A model generated the notes under the pieces. The model worked only from the letters and a program-made list of their open reading frames with translations. It had not been told where the DNA came from and did no database searches. From Piscinibacter defluvii (GTDB lineage Bacteria; Pseudomonadota; Gammaproteobacteria; Burkholderiales; Burkholderiaceae_C), in the NCBI RefSeq assembly GCF_004011805.1, contig NZ_ML137198.1, positions 1 through 64,000 of the forward strand: a stretch of DNA of 64,000 bases, in the 5' to 3' direction. The position numbers and the translations under genes were made by a program. Position 1 is the stretch's first letter, and each line of letters begins with the position of its first letter. Positions 1 through 11,750 of this stretch are shown here, in pieces.

Positions 1-34
1 GCATGTCCACCGAGGAGCCGTCACCGGTCACGGT

Positions 35-148
35 TCAACAGCGAGCGGGACATCGCCGTTGCTGCCAGTCGATCAGGCGGGCCTGTTCGGCCCAGAAGCC
101 GTCGCGGTCGGTGATCGAACGCTGGTGGAAGTCGGCGTACCGGCCCAT
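35..148 (-). pseudogene. Truncated propionyl-CoA/acetyl-CoA synthetase (prpE-like) 5' remnant
   Basis: The ATG at 148 has a good ribosome-binding site (AGGAG about 8 bases upstream). The first 29 residues (MGRYADFHQRSITDRDGFWA... then EQARLIDWQ) resemble the N terminus of PrpE-type acyl-CoA synthetases, with the usual RYADFxxRSI and FWAEQAxLIDW pattern. The frame then stops at codon 38 (TGA at 35-37). None of the three minus-strand frames to the window edge resumes the expected family sequence. It lies downstream of acuI on the same strand, where prpE often sits, since both enzymes handle propionyl-CoA. I infer a truncated or rearranged gene. The left flank lies outside the window, so a local error or an in-frame continuation cannot be fully excluded. 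Confidence 0.5.
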
Positions 149-218
149 GCTGCTGTCTCCTGCTGATGTGATCGATCCGGCGCGGATTTCATGCGGCCGC
201 GCTGACGGGCCACTGACG

Positions 219-1199
219 TCAGCCGATGGTCACCACCACGCGGCCGCGCAGCTTGCCCTCCATCAAATGCGCGGCCTGCGCCACCACCTCGTCGAGGCCG
301 ATGTCGGCGGCGATCGTCTCGAGCAGCGCCGGTTCCAGGTCGCGCGCCAGGCGCCCCCAGGCCTCGCGGCGACGCTGCGGCGGCGCGTAGACGCTGTCGA
401 CCCCGGCCAGCGTCACGCCGCGCAGGATGAAAGGCATCACCGTGCCGGGGAAGTCGCCGCCGCCGGCCAGACCGCAGGCCGCGACGACGCCGCCGTAGCG
501 CGTCTGCGCGCAGGCGTTGACGAGCGTGTGGCTGCCCACCGCATCCACCACCGCGGCCCAGCGCTCCTTCTGCAGCGGCTTGCCGGGCGCGGCGAGTTCG
601 GCGCGGTCGATCACGCCCTGCGCGCCGAGCCGCTGCAGGTAGTCGCCCTCGCCCGTCTTGCCGGTGGCGGCGACGACGCGGTGGCCGAGCTTGGACAGCA
701 AGGCCACCGCGACGCTGCCCACCCCGCCGGTCGCGCCGGTGACCAGCACCTCGCCATCGCCCGGCACCACGCCATGGCGCTCGAGCGCCAGCACGCACAG
801 CATCGCGGTGTAGCCGGCCGTGCCGATCGCCATCGCCTGCCGCGTCGTGAAGGCGGCCGGCAGCGGCACCAGCCAGTCGCCACGGACCCGCGCACGCTCG
901 GCGAGGCAGCCCCAGCGGGTCTCGCCCACGCCCCAGCCGTTGAGCACCGCCACGTCGCCCGGCTTCCAGGCCGGGTGCGTGCTCTCCAGCACCGTGCCGG
1001 CGCCGTCGATCCCCGGCACCATGGGCCAGGCGCGCACCACCGGGCCGCGGTTGGTGATGGCCAGCGCGTCCTTGTAGTTGAGCGTCGAGTGCGCGATCCG
1101 AAGCAGCACGTCGCCCTCGGGCAGCCCGGTGTCGTCGACGGCGCGCACCGCGGCCTGCACGCCGCCCTCGCCTTTCTCCAGCAGCAAGGCCTTGAACAT
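219..1199 (-). CDS. acuI: Acrylyl-CoA reductase AcuI / YhdH-type quinone oxidoreductase
   Basis: This is a 326-aa zinc-independent medium-chain dehydrogenase/reductase. The family reduces acryloyl-CoA to propionyl-CoA with NADPH in the cytoplasm. The N-terminal catalytic domain carries the NYKDALA signature (about residues 41-47). The nucleotide-binding fold carries TGATGGVGSVA (about 154-164). The protein ends in the family-typical GKLRGRVVVTIG. The structural-zinc cysteines of other MDR families are absent, as expected for YhdH/AcuI. The ATG at 1199 is preceded by AGGAGACGAAC, a clear ribosome-binding site. The downstream prpE-like remnant suggests an original propionyl-CoA operon. Substrate assignment comes from the family; a generic YhdH role is possible. 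Confidence 0.85.
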   Translation of the reverse strand: MFKALLLEKGEGGVQAAVRAVDDTGLPEGDVLLRIAHSTLNYKDALAITNRGPVVRAWPMVPGIDGAGTVLESTHPAWKPGDVAVLNGWGVGETRWGCLAERARVRGDWLVPLPAAFTTRQAMAIGTAGYTAMLCVLALERHGVVPGDGEVLVTGATGGVGSVAVALLSKLGHRVVAATGKTGEGDYLQRLGAQGVIDRAELAAPGKPLQKERWAAVVDAVGSHTLVNACAQTRYGGVVAACGLAGGGDFPGTVMPFILRGVTLAGVDSVYAPPQRRREAWGRLARDLEPALLETIAADIGLDEVVAQAAHLMEGKLRGRVVVTIG

Positions 1200-1293
1200 G
1201 GTTCGTCTCCTGGTCGATGGAGCGACGATAGCGCAGGCCATGGGAAACCTTGACAAATCGATGCAAGTGCCTGCCAGAACAGGACTTTTCGGG

Positions 1294-1323
1294 TTGACGC
1301 GGGTCGCCGCCGGCGCGTAAGCT
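1294..1323 (+). promoter_or_regulatory. Candidate promoter of the NlpC/P60 gene
   Basis: TTGACG at 1294-1299 and TAAGCT at 1318-1323 are separated by 18 bases and lie just upstream of the ATG at 1332. The predicted start of transcription would nearly coincide with the start codon, so the mRNA would have a very short leader. This is a consensus match only. Confidence 0.35.
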
Positions 1324-1331
1324 GCCGGCCC

Positions 1332-2030
1332 ATGCCTGCCGCCCCCACCCTGCGCCGCCTCGCCCCGCTCGCCGTGGCCCTGGGCCTGGCCGGTGCGCCG
1401 GCCTGGGCCGCACCGGAAGGCGACGCCATCACGCGGATGCTCGCCGAGAAGGGCCTGCTCGATGCACCGCAGTCCGGCTCGCCGGACGGTGGCCTCGTGC
1501 AGCAGGTGCGCGACAAGGCCTCGGACATGGTGCTCGCGGCGATGAACTTCCTCGGCGTGCGCTACCGCCGCGGCGGCAGCACGGCCGAGGACGGCTTCGA
1601 CTGCAGCGGCTTCACGCGCCACATCTTCGAGCGCAGCCTGGGCCTCGTGCTGCCGCGCCGCGTCGACGAGCAGGCCAAGGCTCCGGGGCTGGTCGGCGTG
1701 AAGCGCGACGAGCTCAGGCCCGGCGACCTGGTGTTCTTCAACACGCTCAAGCGCACGTTCTCGCATGTCGGCATCTACATCGGGGACCACAAGTTCATCC
1801 ACTCGCCGCGCGCCGGCGGCGAGGTGCGCATCGAGGACATGCGCCTCGCCTACTGGACCAAGCGCTTCACCGGTGCGCGCCGCGCCGAGCCGCTGAACGG
1901 CTCGGCCGCGATACCGGCCGCCAACCCGGCCGTGCTGCCGACCACGCCGCAAGCCGTGCCCGTGCCGGGCGTCGAGAGCCCGCCGCGCCCCACGGTGAAC
2001 GACGCGGAGCATTTCCGCACCACGTTCTGA
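1332..2030 (+). CDS. Exported NlpC/P60 (C40) peptidoglycan endopeptidase
   Basis: This 232-aa protein has a signal peptide (about residues 1-26, ending APAWA) followed by an NlpC/P60 domain. The catalytic residues can be placed: Cys91 in FDCSGF, His145 in FSHVGIYI and His157 in KFIHSP. The family cleaves peptide cross-links or stems in murein in the periplasm, typically the D-Glu-mDAP bond. A Pro/Ala-rich tail of about 50 residues follows the domain. The gene stands between acuI (divergent) and the molybdenum-cofactor genes and is probably transcribed on its own. The exact bond cleaved is not known from sequence. Confidence 0.85.
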   Translation: MPAAPTLRRLAPLAVALGLAGAPAWAAPEGDAITRMLAEKGLLDAPQSGSPDGGLVQQVRDKASDMVLAAMNFLGVRYRRGGSTAEDGFDCSGFTRHIFERSLGLVLPRRVDEQAKAPGLVGVKRDELRPGDLVFFNTLKRTFSHVGIYIGDHKFIHSPRAGGEVRIEDMRLAYWTKRFTGARRAEPLNGSAAIPAANPAVLPTTPQAVPVPGVESPPRPTVNDAEHFRTTF

Positions 2031-2139
2031 GCACCGCGGGGTCAAGGAAGTCGGGGGCAGCCCGGCGTTTCCCCGAGAGCTTGCCCGCACGCGCGCCGGG
2101 GTCGCGGCCGCGGCCGGGCGGCGCAGGCACAATCCCGAC

Positions 2140-3264
2140 ATGGGCGAGAAGATCATTCCGCTGGCCGACCACCGCTATGCCGCGGCGGTGCCGGCCGTGC
2201 CGAGCCGGCTCACGGCGCCGACCGGCCTGCTGGCGGACCGCCTCGGGCGGCCGCTGCACGACCTGCGCATCTCGGTCACCGACCGCTGCAACTTCCGCTG
2301 CAGCTACTGCATGCCCAAGGAGGTGTTCGACAAGAACTACGCCTTCCTGCCGCATGCCTCGCTGCTGAGCTTCGAGGAGATCACGCGGCTGGCGCGCCTG
2401 TTCGTGGCGCACGGCGTCGAGAAGCTGCGCCTGACCGGCGGCGAGCCGCTGTTGCGCAAGAACCTCGAGACGCTGATCGGCATGCTGTCCGCGCTGCGCA
2501 CGCCCGACGGCCGGGCGCTCGACCTGACGCTCACGACCAACGGCTCGCTGCTGGCGCGCAAGGCGGCGGCGCTCAAGGCCGCCGGCCTGCAGCGCGTCAC
2601 GGTCAGCCTGGACGCCCTGGACGACACCATCTTCCGGCGCATGAACGACGTCGACTTCCCGGTGGCCGAGGTGCTCGAGGGCATCGACGAGGCGCGCCGC
2701 GTCGGCCTCGGGCCGATCAAGGTCAACATGGTCGTCAAGCGCGGCACCAACGACCACGAGATCGTGCCGATGGCGCGCTTCTTTCGCGAGCAGTTCGACG
2801 GCCAGGTGGTGCTGCGCTTCATCGAGTACATGGACGTCGGCGCCACCAACGGCTGGCGCATGGACGAGGTGCTGCCCTCGGCCGAGGTGGTGCAGCGCCT
2901 GCAGGCCGCCTTCCCGCTCGAGCCGCTCGAGCCGAACGCGGTGGGCGAGACCGCGCAACGCTGGCGTTATGCCGACGGTGCCGGCGAGGTGGGCGTGATC
3001 TCCAGCGTCACCCAGGCCTTCTGCCGCGACTGCAACCGGGCGCGCCTGTCCACCGAGGGCAAGCTGTTCCTGTGCCTGTTCGCCGAGCGCGGCCACGACC
3101 TGCGCGCGCTGCTGCGCGGCGGCTGGGACGATGCACAGATCGCCACCGCGATGGCCGACATCTGGCAGGGCCGCGGCGATCGCTACTCCGAACTGCGCGG
3201 GCAGCAGGCGGCCGAGTCCGGCTCGGGCCAGCGCCGCGTCGAGATGCACTACATCGGCGGATGA
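2140..3264 (+). CDS. moaA: GTP 3',8-cyclase MoaA
   Basis: This 374-aa radical SAM enzyme converts GTP to 3',8-cyclo-GTP, the first step of molybdopterin synthesis with MoaC. The N-terminal [4Fe-4S] ligands are Cys50, Cys54 and Cys57 (CNFRCSYC). The C-terminal cluster ligands are Cys295, Cys298 and Cys312 ([10 protein letters not shown]...LFLCLF). TGGEPLLRK at about residue 99 is the SAM-binding region. The protein ends in the functionally important Gly-Gly. An extra 35 or so residues precede the radical SAM domain, as in other betaproteobacterial MoaA. The stop codon overlaps the mobA start (ATGA), indicating translational coupling. Confidence 0.97.
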   Translation: MGEKIIPLADHRYAAAVPAVPSRLTAPTGLLADRLGRPLHDLRISVTDRCNFRCSYCMPKEVFDKNYAFLPHASLLSFEEITRLARLFVAHGVEKLRLTGGEPLLRKNLETLIGMLSALRTPDGRALDLTLTTNGSLLARKAAALKAAGLQRVTVSLDALDDTIFRRMNDVDFPVAEVLEGIDEARRVGLGPIKVNMVVKRGTNDHEIVPMARFFREQFDGQVVLRFIEYMDVGATNGWRMDEVLPSAEVVQRLQAAFPLEPLEPNAVGETAQRWRYADGAGEVGVISSVTQAFCRDCNRARLSTEGKLFLCLFAERGHDLRALLRGGWDDAQIATAMADIWQGRGDRYSELRGQQAAESGSGQRRVEMHYIGG

Positions 3265-3866
3265 TTCCCACGGACGACATCACCGGCCTGGTGCTCGCCG
3301 GCGGCCGCGGAAGCCGCATGGGCGGGGTCGACAAGGGCCTGCAGAACCACCTCGGCCTGCCGCTCGCGCTGCACGCGCTGATGCGGCTCGCCCCGCAGGT
3401 CGGCCACGCGATGATCAATGCCAACCGCAACCTCGGGGCCTACGAGTCCTTCGGCGTGCCGGTGTGGCCCGACGCGCTGCCCGACTACCCCGGCCCGCTG
3501 GCCGGCTTCCTGGCCGGGCTGGAGCATTGCGAGACGCCCTGGCTCGTCACCGTGCCCTGCGACACGCCGGCCTTCCCGCTCGACCTGGTCGAGCGGCTCG
3601 CGGCGGCGGCCGACGCCGCCGGCGCCGAGATCGCGATGGCCGCCACGCGGGGCAGCGACGGCTCGACGCAGGTGCAGCCGGTGTTCTGCCTGCTGAGCAC
3701 GGGCCTGCTCGAGAGCCTGGTGCGCTTCACGCAGTCGGGCCAGCGCAAGATCGACCGCTGGACCGCCCAGCACCGCTGCGTCGAGGTGCCGTTCGACGAC
3801 GAGGCGGCCTTCTTCAACGCCAACACCCCCGACGACCTGCAGCAACTGCAACGCCCGCATGGCTGA
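3261..3866 (+). CDS. mobA: Molybdenum cofactor guanylyltransferase MobA
   Basis: This 201-aa enzyme transfers GMP from GTP to molybdopterin, giving the guanine dinucleotide form of the cofactor. The nucleotidyltransferase signature [15 protein letters not shown] lies at about residues 12-26, and VPCDTPAFP carries the metal-binding Asp. The length is typical. The start overlaps the moaA stop by four bases and the end overlaps moeA by eight bases, so moaA-mobA-moeA form one tight operon. Confidence 0.96.
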   Translation: MIPTDDITGLVLAGGRGSRMGGVDKGLQNHLGLPLALHALMRLAPQVGHAMINANRNLGAYESFGVPVWPDALPDYPGPLAGFLAGLEHCETPWLVTVPCDTPAFPLDLVERLAAAADAAGAEIAMAATRGSDGSTQVQPVFCLLSTGLLESLVRFTQSGQRKIDRWTAQHRCVEVPFDDEAAFFNANTPDDLQQLQRPHG

Positions 3867-5145
3867 CCAACCGTCCCTCGCCGAGATCGCCTCCTGCGTC
3901 AGCGGCTACGACCCGAACGCGCTGCCCGTCGCGCAGGCACAGGAGTTCATCGCGCGGCTGGTGCCGCGGGTGCAGGCGGTCGAGAAGCTGGCGATCCGCA
4001 GTGCGCTCGGCCGCGTGCTGGCCGAAGACATCGTCTCGCCCATCGACGTGCCGGCACACGACAACTCGGCGATGGACGGCTACGCGCTGCGCGGCGCCGA
4101 ACTGGCCGCCGCGGGCGACTCGGTGTTCGGCGTGGCCGGTACCGGCTTCGCCGGCGCGCAGTTCGACGGCGCGGTGCCGGCGGGCCGGTGCCTGCGCATC
4201 ATGACCGGCGCCGTGATGCCGGCCGGGCTCGACACCGTGGTACCGCAGGAGTTCTGCCGCCTCGAGGGCGATCGCGTGATCGTGCCGGCGGGCGTGGTGC
4301 GCACCGGCGACAACCGGCGCCTCGCCGGCGAGGACCTGGCGCGCGGCGAGCCGGCACTGAAGGCCGGCCGGCTGCTGCGCCCGGCCGACCTCGGTATGGT
4401 CGCCTCGCTCGGCCTGGCCGAGGTGCCGGTGCGGCGCCGCCTGCGCGTGGCCTTCTTCTCCACCGGCGACGAGCTGCGCTCGATCGGCGAGCCGCTGCCC
4501 GAGGGCTGCGCCTACGACAGCAACCGCTACACGATCCACGCGATGCTGACGCGCCTGGGCGTCGAGCTGCTCGACCTGGGCGTGGTGCGCGACGAACCCG
4601 CCGCGCTCGAGCAGGCCTTCCGCGACGCGGCGGCCAGCGCGGATGCGGTGATCACCTCCGGCGGCGTGAGTGTCGGCGAGGCCGACCACACCAAGCAGGT
4701 GATGAAGCGGCTCGGCGACGTGCTGTTCTGGAAGATCGCGATGCGGCCCGGGAGGCCGATGGCGATCGGGCGCATCGCCACCGGAGACCGGGCGGCGATC
4801 CTGTTCGGCCTGCCCGGCAACCCGGTCGCGGTGATGGTGACCTTCTACGCCTTCGTGCGCGACGCGCTGCTGGCGATGAGCGGCGCCGCCGTCGAGCCGC
4901 TGCCGATGCTGCGCGCCGCCAGCACCGAGGCGATCCGCAAGAAGCCCGGCCGCACCGAGTACCAGCGCGGCATCGTCGCGCGCGGGCCGGACGGCGCCTG
5001 GCAGGTGAGGATCACCGGCTCGCAGGGCTCGGGCATCCTGCGCAGCATGAGCGAGGCCAACGGACTCGTCGTGCTGCACCACGGCCAGGGCAACGTCGCC
5101 GCCGGCGAGGCGGTCGACGTGCTGCCCTTCGACGGCCTGGTCTAG
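3859..5145 (+). CDS. moeA: Molybdopterin molybdenumtransferase MoeA
   Basis: This 428-aa enzyme inserts molybdate into adenylated molybdopterin. Family motifs present are [17 protein letters not shown] near residue 56, [15 protein letters not shown] in the MoCF-binding domain near 272, and [14 protein letters not shown] near 315. The domain IV beta-barrel forms the C terminus. The start overlaps mobA. The gene ends four bases before the convergent ppsA stop, with no recognisable terminator between them. With moaA and mobA it supplies bis-MGD cofactor for molybdoenzymes that are not in this window. Confidence 0.97.
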   Translation: MADQPSLAEIASCVSGYDPNALPVAQAQEFIARLVPRVQAVEKLAIRSALGRVLAEDIVSPIDVPAHDNSAMDGYALRGAELAAAGDSVFGVAGTGFAGAQFDGAVPAGRCLRIMTGAVMPAGLDTVVPQEFCRLEGDRVIVPAGVVRTGDNRRLAGEDLARGEPALKAGRLLRPADLGMVASLGLAEVPVRRRLRVAFFSTGDELRSIGEPLPEGCAYDSNRYTIHAMLTRLGVELLDLGVVRDEPAALEQAFRDAAASADAVITSGGVSVGEADHTKQVMKRLGDVLFWKIAMRPGRPMAIGRIATGDRAAILFGLPGNPVAVMVTFYAFVRDALLAMSGAAVEPLPMLRAASTEAIRKKPGRTEYQRGIVARGPDGAWQVRITGSQGSGILRSMSEANGLVVLHHGQGNVAAGEAVDVLPFDGLV

Positions 5146-5149
5146 CCGA

Positions 5150-7552
<2,403 letters not shown>

Positions 7553-7713
7553 GGGAAAGCTCCGTGATGTTGAGAAACCGGTGCTCCCACGTCGCCACCG
7601 CAGCGACCCGAGCGCGGCTCGAGGGTCGGGCGCACCCGCGAGCGGCCATCGTCGGGCAGCGTCGAGCGGGTGTTGGCGTGCATCTTGCGGCGGTGCGGAA
7701 GTCTTGGGGCGGG

Positions 7714-7719
7714 ATTCTA
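7714..7719 (-). promoter_or_regulatory. Candidate -10 element for ppsA
   Basis: The minus strand reads TAGAAT here, in the 222-base divergent ppsA/ppsR region, which would give a leader of about 155 bases. No good -35 box is visible. A plus-strand TATCAT at 7734-7739 could serve ppsR in the same way. Both are weak sequence-only calls. Confidence 0.25.
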
Positions 7720-7774
7720 CGGGGGATGTTCCCTATCATCGCCCCCCAAGGCCGCTCGCGCAGGAACCGTCCCC

Positions 7775-8596
7775 ATGCCCAACCGCACCGTGTTCTTCGT
7801 CTCCGACGGCACCGGCATCACCGCCGAGACCTTCGGCAACTCGATCATGAACCAGTTCGCCGTCAGCACGCGGCATGTGCGGCGGCCGTTCATCGACACG
7901 CCCGACAAGGCCTTCCAGGTGGTGCGCGAGATCAACCACGCGGCTGAGTCCGAAGGCCGCCGGCCGATCGTCTTCATCACGCTCGTCAACACCGAGGTGC
8001 TGACGATCCTGAAGAACGAGTCGCGCGGCATGGTGCTGGACATGTTCGGCACCTTCGTCGAGCCGCTCGAGGCCGAGTTCGGCATGAAGTCGAACCACCG
8101 CGTCGGGCGCTTCTCGGACGTGGCCAAGAGCCAGGAGTACAGCGACCGCATCGAGGCGATCAACTTCTCGCTCGCCCACGACGACGGCCAGTCGGCCAAG
8201 AACCTGGCCGAGGCCGACGTGATCCTGGTGGGCGTGAGCCGCAGCGGCAAGACACCGACCTCGCTGTACCTGGCGATGCAGCACGGCATCAAGGCGGCGA
8301 ACTACCCGCTGATTCCGGAGGACTTCGACCGCGGCCGCATTCCCTCCACGCTGGCGCCGTTCAAGAAGAAGTGCTTCGGGCTGACCATCGACCCGGACCG
8401 TCTGTCCCAGATCCGCCACGAGCGCCGCCCGGCCAGCAAGTACGCCTCGCTCGAGAACTGCCGCTACGAGGTGCGCGAGGCCGAGGCGATGATGCGCCGC
8501 GAGGGCATCGCCTGGCTCTCCTCGACGCACAAGTCGATCGAGGAGATCGCCACCACCATCCTGCGCGACCTGCGGCCGGACCGGCTGATGTACTGA
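7775..8596 (+). CDS. ppsR: PEP synthetase regulatory protein PpsR (bifunctional kinase/phosphorylase)
   Basis: This 273-aa DUF299 protein inactivates PpsA by ADP-dependent phosphorylation of its active-site Thr and reactivates it by Pi-dependent dephosphorylation. The N terminus [18 protein letters not shown] is diagnostic. The P-loop [15 protein letters not shown] lies at about residues 153-167. An in-frame GTG/ATG extension exists upstream, but the ATG at 7775 gives the normal family length. The gene is divergent from its target ppsA. It ends 18 bases before the convergent stop of the first RTX gene. Confidence 0.96.
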   Translation: MPNRTVFFVSDGTGITAETFGNSIMNQFAVSTRHVRRPFIDTPDKAFQVVREINHAAESEGRRPIVFITLVNTEVLTILKNESRGMVLDMFGTFVEPLEAEFGMKSNHRVGRFSDVAKSQEYSDRIEAINFSLAHDDGQSAKNLAEADVILVGVSRSGKTPTSLYLAMQHGIKAANYPLIPEDFDRGRIPSTLAPFKKKCFGLTIDPDRLSQIRHERRPASKYASLENCRYEVREAEAMMRREGIAWLSSTHKSIEEIATTILRDLRPDRLMY

Positions 8597-8614
8597 GCCC
8601 CGGCGCGCCGAGGC

Positions 8615-11600
8615 TCAGTTCAGGTAGAAGCCGACGTTGATCGCCGCCAGGTTGGTCTGGCCGGTCAGCGTGGCCAGCAGGGTGAGTTCGCTGGCGGACA
8701 CCAGCGCGTCGTTGCCGGACGAGGTGAACTGGAACACCGCCGAGTTGCTGGCGGTCTCGATCACGAACAGCGCGGTCTGCCCGGTGGCGTAGGCGCTGCT
8801 GGCCGAGCCGATCGCGGTGGCGGCCGCAGTGCTGCTGAGGTTCGTCAGCGCCTTGTTGACGATCACCAGTTCGGCCCCAGGACCGAACCCGCCCGGCCCG
8901 GCGATGGTCACCGCGCCCTCGACCACGGCGTCCGCGTCGCCCACCGGCATCGACGCCATGCGGAACAGGATCCGCTCGGTCTGGGCGGTCGAGAAATCGG
9001 TGATGATGTCGCTGCCGACCTTGGAGTTGATGAAGAAGGCATCGGCGCCCAGCCCGCCGGTCAGCACGTCCAGGCCGTCGCCGCCGAACAGGCGGTCGTT
9101 GCCGGCCTCGCCCACCAGCGTGTTCGAGCCGGCGTTGCCGATCAGGGTGTTGTTCAGCGCGTTGCCGGTGCCGGCGATGTTGCCGCTGCCCTGCAGCCAC
9201 AACTCCTCCAGGTGATCGCCCAGCGTCCACGCGACATGGCTCTCTACGATGTCGCGTGCCCCGTCCGCCGCGGAGGCCTCGATCACGACGTCCGCGGCCG
9301 AACCGACGCGGTACACGTCGTCGCCGGCGCCGCCGGTCATGGTGTCGTTGCCGCTGGCACCGTCGAGCGTGTCGTCGCCGCCCAGGCCGCTGAGGGTGTT
9401 CCCGATGCTGTTGCCCACGAGAACGTTCCTCCCGGCATTGCCGATCGCCTGCAGCGCCACCGTGCCCGTCAGCGTGAGGTTCTCGACATGGTTCACCCCG
9501 CCCGCGCTCAGGCTGCGACTGACGCTGCTGTACAGGGTGTCGATGTCCGACGCGAAGTCGGTCTCGACGATCACGTCCGACACGCTGTCGCTGTAGTAAC
9601 CGTCGTTCCCGATGCCGCCCGCCATCGTGTCCGCGCCGGTGCCGCCGTCCAGCACGTCATTGCCGGCCAGCCCGAACAGGCTGTCGTTGCCGCCCTGCCC
9701 GTACAGGCCGTTGGCTGCGTTGTTGCCGGTCAGGACGTTGGCCGCCGTGTTGCCGTAGCCGAACACCACCGAACCCGCCAGCGTCAGCTGTTCGACATTC
9801 GCGGCGAGTGTGTAGTCGCGGCTGCTGACGACGAGGTCGATGCCGCCGCCGGCGAGCTCGACGACCAGGTCGCCGGACGCGTCGACCGTGTACGTGTCGT
9901 TGCCCATGCCGCCGTACATCGTGTCCGCGCCCGTCCCGCCGTCCATCGAGTCGTTGCCGAAGTCGCCGCGCAGCAGGTCGTTGCCGGCACCGCCGGCCAA
10001 CGAGTCGTCATCGGTCGAGCTCGGAACGGGGTTCGGCATTGCCGGGTCGCCGCCCAGGTGGCCATACAGCACGTCGTTGGCGTCGCCGCCAGCCAGCGTG
10101 TCGTTGCCGAATCCACCCTGCAGCCACTGGTGGCCCGCGGCGCCGGCAATGCTGTCGCGTCCGACGCTGCCGGTCACCGCGAACACGCCGGTGAACTCGA
10201 TCTGGCCGTACGCGCCGGGGTAACCGCCGAAGCTGCCGCTGCCGGCGCCTTCGGCCTCGAACACGAGTTCGACCACCGGCTCGGTGCCGAGCACCGGCAG
10301 CAGGTCGAAGCCGATGCGGGTGGCGCCGTTGCCGATCACGAGATCGCCGCCGCCGAGGGCGAGGAACTCGTTGAAGGCGGAGGACGGCAGGGTCGCGCCG
10401 GCGATCTGCGGTGCGTGGACCAGGTCGCCCGAATTGGCCGAGCGCGTGGTCGCGCTGGAGAGCGTGAAGCCGCTGGCATCGTAGACGTCGTCGGCCAGCG
10501 TGCCGGCCACCGCCTCGATGCCGCGCAGCACGTCGCGCCCGGTGCCCACGTCGCCCTGCACCACGCCGGCGGCCAGGTCCACCTCGATGCCGATGGCCGG
10601 CACGCCGCCCTGGTACTCGGCGCGGTCGTAGCCGGTCCGGCCGTTGATCTGGTCGTTGCCGCCGTTGCCGCGGAAGGCCTCGACGCTCTGGTCGCCCGAC
10701 ACGGTCGTGCCGCTCCAGAAGGTGTTGACCCGGCCGCCGCCGGTCAGCGTGTCGTTGTAGTTGCCGCCGCGCACCTCGGCGACGCCCGAGGCAGCCAGGG
10801 TGCCGGGCGCGGTGCCGCTGCTCGACGCGGCATCGTCAACGTAGTTGACGACGATGTCGGCACTGACGGCCGGCCCGGTCTGCAGGGCCAGGTTGACGGC
10901 GATCGCGCCGCCCAGGCTGGCGCCGTAGTTCAGGATCGTGGCGCCGTTGCCGACGATGGTGTCGTTGCCGCCGGCCGGGTTGTAGAGGTTCCAGGCCGTG
11001 CCGAAGGAGTTGCGGTTGGTGCTGTCGGCCCCGTAGCCGGTGGCGTCGAACCGGTCGGCCGCGTTACTGCCGGTCACCGCCTCGATCTGCAGCAGCGTGT
11101 CGGTGCCGCCGCCCGTCCAGGCCACCGTGCCCGCGGCCAGGTCCACCTGCACCGCGGTGCTGCCGAGGTAGCTCACCCCGTCCAGCCCGCCACGCCCGTC
11201 GAGCGTGTCGTTGCCGCCGAAGCCGCGGAACTCCTCGTAGTCCCAGGCGTCGCGGCCGGCGATGCGGTCGGCCGCCACCGTGCCCCACACCGCGTCGACG
11301 CCGCTGAGCGTGTCGGTGTGCAGAAGGTTGCCGGAGGCATCCAGTTTCTGGACGGTGCCGAGCTCGAGGTCGGCCACGATCTTCACCTGCGTGTTGCCGG
11401 CCAGCCCGTAGCTCTGCCAGGCGAAGCGGTAGTCGATCGTGTCGAAATCGCTGCCGCCACGCACCCACGCGGCCCAGGGCGCGGCGTAGCCGAAGCGGTA
11501 GGTGTCCGCGCCGGCCGTGGCGCGCACGCTGTCGCTGCCGGTGGACGTGATGAACGTGTCACCCCCCGACGTGCCGCTGGTCAGGGAATCGTTGCCGCTG

Positions 11601-11620
11601 GTTCCGTAGATCGTGGCCAT
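8615..11620 (-). CDS. Large RTX calcium-binding repeat protein (paralogue 1, 1001 aa)
   Basis: This is a secreted-type RTX protein with no N-terminal signal peptide. Residues 1 to about 490 form a region shared with the neighbouring paralogue, with scattered GxxGND motifs and VDLAAGTV-type strands. Residues about 500-570 and 630-870 contain glycine/aspartate nonapeptides such as GGFGNDTLAG, GGAGNDLLRG and GGTGADTMYG, which in this family bind Ca2+ as a parallel beta-roll. Between about 568 and 856 are three copies of a 90-100 residue module (YxV...NVExLxLxG...GNxxxNxLxGN). The last 130 residues match those of the paralogue and may be the type I secretion signal. No transporter genes are nearby. 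No clear ribosome-binding site precedes the ATG, so it may depend on read-through from the upstream paralogue. Specific function is unknown. Confidence 0.85.
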   Translation of the reverse strand: MATIYGTSGNDSLTSGTSGGDTFITSTGSDSVRATAGADTYRFGYAAPWAAWVRGGSDFDTIDYRFAWQSYGLAGNTQVKIVADLELGTVQKLDASGNLLHTDTLSGVDAVWGTVAADRIAGRDAWDYEEFRGFGGNDTLDGRGGLDGVSYLGSTAVQVDLAAGTVAWTGGGTDTLLQIEAVTGSNAADRFDATGYGADSTNRNSFGTAWNLYNPAGGNDTIVGNGATILNYGASLGGAIAVNLALQTGPAVSADIVVNYVDDAASSSGTAPGTLAASGVAEVRGGNYNDTLTGGGRVNTFWSGTTVSGDQSVEAFRGNGGNDQINGRTGYDRAEYQGGVPAIGIEVDLAAGVVQGDVGTGRDVLRGIEAVAGTLADDVYDASGFTLSSATTRSANSGDLVHAPQIAGATLPSSAFNEFLALGGGDLVIGNGATRIGFDLLPVLGTEPVVELVFEAEGAGSGSFGGYPGAYGQIEFTGVFAVTGSVGRDSIAGAAGHQWLQGGFGNDTLAGGDANDVLYGHLGGDPAMPNPVPSSTDDDSLAGGAGNDLLRGDFGNDSMDGGTGADTMYGGMGNDTYTVDASGDLVVELAGGGIDLVVSSRDYTLAANVEQLTLAGSVVFGYGNTAANVLTGNNAANGLYGQGGNDSLFGLAGNDVLDGGTGADTMAGGIGNDGYYSDSVSDVIVETDFASDIDTLYSSVSRSLSAGGVNHVENLTLTGTVALQAIGNAGRNVLVGNSIGNTLSGLGGDDTLDGASGNDTMTGGAGDDVYRVGSAADVVIEASAADGARDIVESHVAWTLGDHLEELWLQGSGNIAGTGNALNNTLIGNAGSNTLVGEAGNDRLFGGDGLDVLTGGLGADAFFINSKVGSDIITDFSTAQTERILFRMASMPVGDADAVVEGAVTIAGPGGFGPGAELVIVNKALTNLSSTAAATAIGSASSAYATGQTALFVIETASNSAVFQFTSSGNDALVSASELTLLATLTGQTNLAAINVGFYLN

Positions 11621-11700
11621 GGGGACATCGCGGGCCGGACCGTGCCGGCCTCAGGGTGGACGGTGGCCCGCAATGTACCGGCTCGACGGGACCCGGCCAA

Positions 11701-11739
11701 CGCCCCGGACCCGGGAGGCCACCCCCGGGTCGGAGGGCG
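11701..11739 (-). terminator. Strong GC hairpin downstream of the 726-aa RTX gene
   Basis: GACCCGGG (11708-11715) pairs with CCCGGGTC (11724-11731), and CGCCC (11701-11705) with GGGCG (11735-11739) extends the stem. It starts 12 bases after the stop of the upstream RTX gene. No T-run follows on the minus strand, so it is not a classical intrinsic terminator. It may instead stabilise the 3' end or partly attenuate transcription between the two RTX genes. Confidence 0.4.
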
Positions 11740-11750
11740 TGGCGCGGGAC

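Noticed and set aside
9049-10160. CRISPR-like regular short repeats
   Set aside because: They are in-frame RTX nonapeptide codons of variable sequence inside a coding region, with no conserved repeat and no unique spacers.
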